Assembly: GCF_947179165.1 (NCBI RefSeq)
Contig: NC_077244.1
Location: 69,176,144 to 69,240,143, forward strand
Source: Solanum dulcamara
Taxonomy: Eukaryota; Streptophyta; Magnoliopsida; Solanales; Solanaceae
DNA: 64,000 nucleotides
Direction of reading: 5' to 3'
Shown here: positions 62,605-64,000 of the stretch, piece by piece
How positions within the stretch are numbered: position 1 is the stretch's first letter
How the letters are laid out: every line of letters starts with the position of its first letter
Made by a program: the position numbers and the translations under genes
The notes under the pieces: model-generated
Told to the model about the DNA's origin: nothing
Database searches by the model: none
What the model saw: the letters and a program-made list of their open reading frames with translations, nothing else

Positions 62605-62905
62605 AAATACTCACCAACTATTTATTCAAACAAATTGCTCGAAAATATCACTCCATAAAATTCAGTATAAGTCATGCATAATTAACTATATCGTATAATA
62701 TTAAGAAAAAATCACGAGTGTTTTATCATAAAACCTAGTATATTCTAGAAAATTATAAAATACATATATTTTGTAGGAAATTGAAAGTATATATTTGGTG
62801 TGCGTGTGTATATAAACCATTTCCATGTATGGTATAATTAAAAAAACTTTGGGTATGAATGGTGATATATATATATATATATATTGTAGAGATAAGTGTC
62901 AAAAA

Positions 62906-64000
62906 TACACCTAAACTATCCATTTTTTTGAGTTTCATACCTAAACTATTGAAAGTGTGAGTTTCATACCTAAATTATCACTTATTAGTTTGAGAAATAT
63001 CAGGTGTGTGTAATACACTCTCTTTATTTTTTGAGAAAACCTTGCCACATGGCATTTTATATGGATAAATTATTCTACCTTGACAAAAGTAAAAAAAAAT
63101 CAATATTAGTTAAAATTTAAAGTCTAAAGTATTTCTATCCAAAAAAAAAAGAAATTATTTTTTCATAAAAGAAATTACTTTTTGAAAAAAAATATTTTTT
63201 TAAAAAAAAAAATTAACATTTTGCTCACGCACTCCACCACCTCCCCCCCCCCCCCCCGCCCCACAATCCCCGTCCTTTTATTTATTTTAAACTTCTTTTA
63301 TAAAATATTATTAAAAAAATCATACTTCATCCCCTCCCTCCATTCTTCCTAAAAAATGATAGTATTTTTATTTTTTAAAAAAATAAAATTATACCCACCT
63401 CATCTAACCCTCCGCTCTTAATTTATATTTTTAAAATATATTTTTCTCATTTTGTGTCAGAAATGTACATATATTTTTAGAAAAATATTTTTCCTACTTG
63501 CATACCGAATATAACAAAAATAAAAATTTATTTTAAGAAAAGTCTTGCGGCAAGTAAAAAATATTTTCTTAAAATTATATGCATATATCTAACACGAAAC
63601 AAGAAAAAAATTGAAAGTGGAGGGTTAGGTAGGGCGATTTTTTTTTAAAAAATAAAAATATCTAAATTATTATTTGAAGGGGTGTGGGAGGGAGGGGAGA
63701 ATGAAGTAAGAATTTTTTAAAAAAACTTTTATAAGAGAAATTTAATAAATAAAAATAAAACTAAAAAATAGGAGGGGGGGGGGGGGGGGAGGGAGTTATG
63801 GTGAGAGAAAGTGGTGGAGTGAAGTAAGAAAAATATTTTATAATTTTTGTTGGGTTGGAGCTTTAATCATTAATTTTAACTAATTCTAATAATTTATTTA
63901 ATTTTTGTTAAGATGAAATGTTTTATCCATGTAGAGTATAATGTGACAATTTTTTTTAAATGAAAGAGAGAGTGTAGTACACACACCATGATGAGAGTGG
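62906..64000. mobile_element. Large foldback DNA element, copy 2, cut by the window end
   Basis: Same family as 4076-5540: ACACCTAAACTATCC, CATACCTAAACTATTGAAAG, GTGTAATACACTCTC, then a C run (about 63242-63258), a G run (about 63774-63789), and the inverted return AAGATGAAATG and GAGAGTGTAGTACACA near the window end. The right arm is incomplete. Confidence 0.75.

Overview
This is a nuclear segment of a flowering plant, almost certainly Solanaceae. The evidence is long intron-rich genes with GT-AG introns, AT-rich spacers, and retroelements I recognise from Solanaceae: RTE-type LINEs ending in TTG repeats, several tRNA-derived SINEs, hAT, Harbinger and Stowaway MITEs, and LTRs starting TGTCACGACC. 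The species cannot be fixed from the sequence alone. No bacterial or phage genes, CRISPR arrays, tRNA genes or intact viral genes were seen.

Layout: 1-8151 is an AT-rich spacer packed with a SINE, a large foldback element and a Harbinger MITE holding a LINE fragment. 8152-15355 (+) is the DNA-repair scaffold XRCC1 (7 coding exons, 384 codons). It carries a decayed plastid 23S rRNA fragment in intron 3 and a LINE in intron 6. 16184-17024 is a hAT-type MITE. 17648-36021 (+) is NAA15, the NatA auxiliary subunit (26 coding exons, 903 codons), with many SINE, LINE and MITE insertions in its introns. 37693-39176 (+) is a complete Aux/IAA auxin repressor (182 codons). 42294-43580 (+) is a cinnamyl-alcohol/mannitol-dehydrogenase-like gene that ends after its catalytic domain, and it sits beside a 164-bp direct repeat.

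45163-55639 is the most unusual part. Two 2588-bp arms lie in inverted orientation around a 5.3-kb spacer made largely of LTR and copia debris. Each arm carries the same intact 250-codon glycosyltransferase-like gene plus the last exon of katanin p60. Only the right copy of that exon belongs to a complete katanin gene (55318-59869, minus strand, 7 exons, 518 codons). The left copy is an orphan exon. 59870-64000 is spacer with two more foldback elements.

The genes are ordinary, unlinked housekeeping or signalling genes: DNA repair, N-terminal acetylation, auxin response and microtubule severing. They do not form a pathway. Exon-intron structures were built by hand from reading frames, splice signals and recalled family sequences; no alignment or expression data were available.
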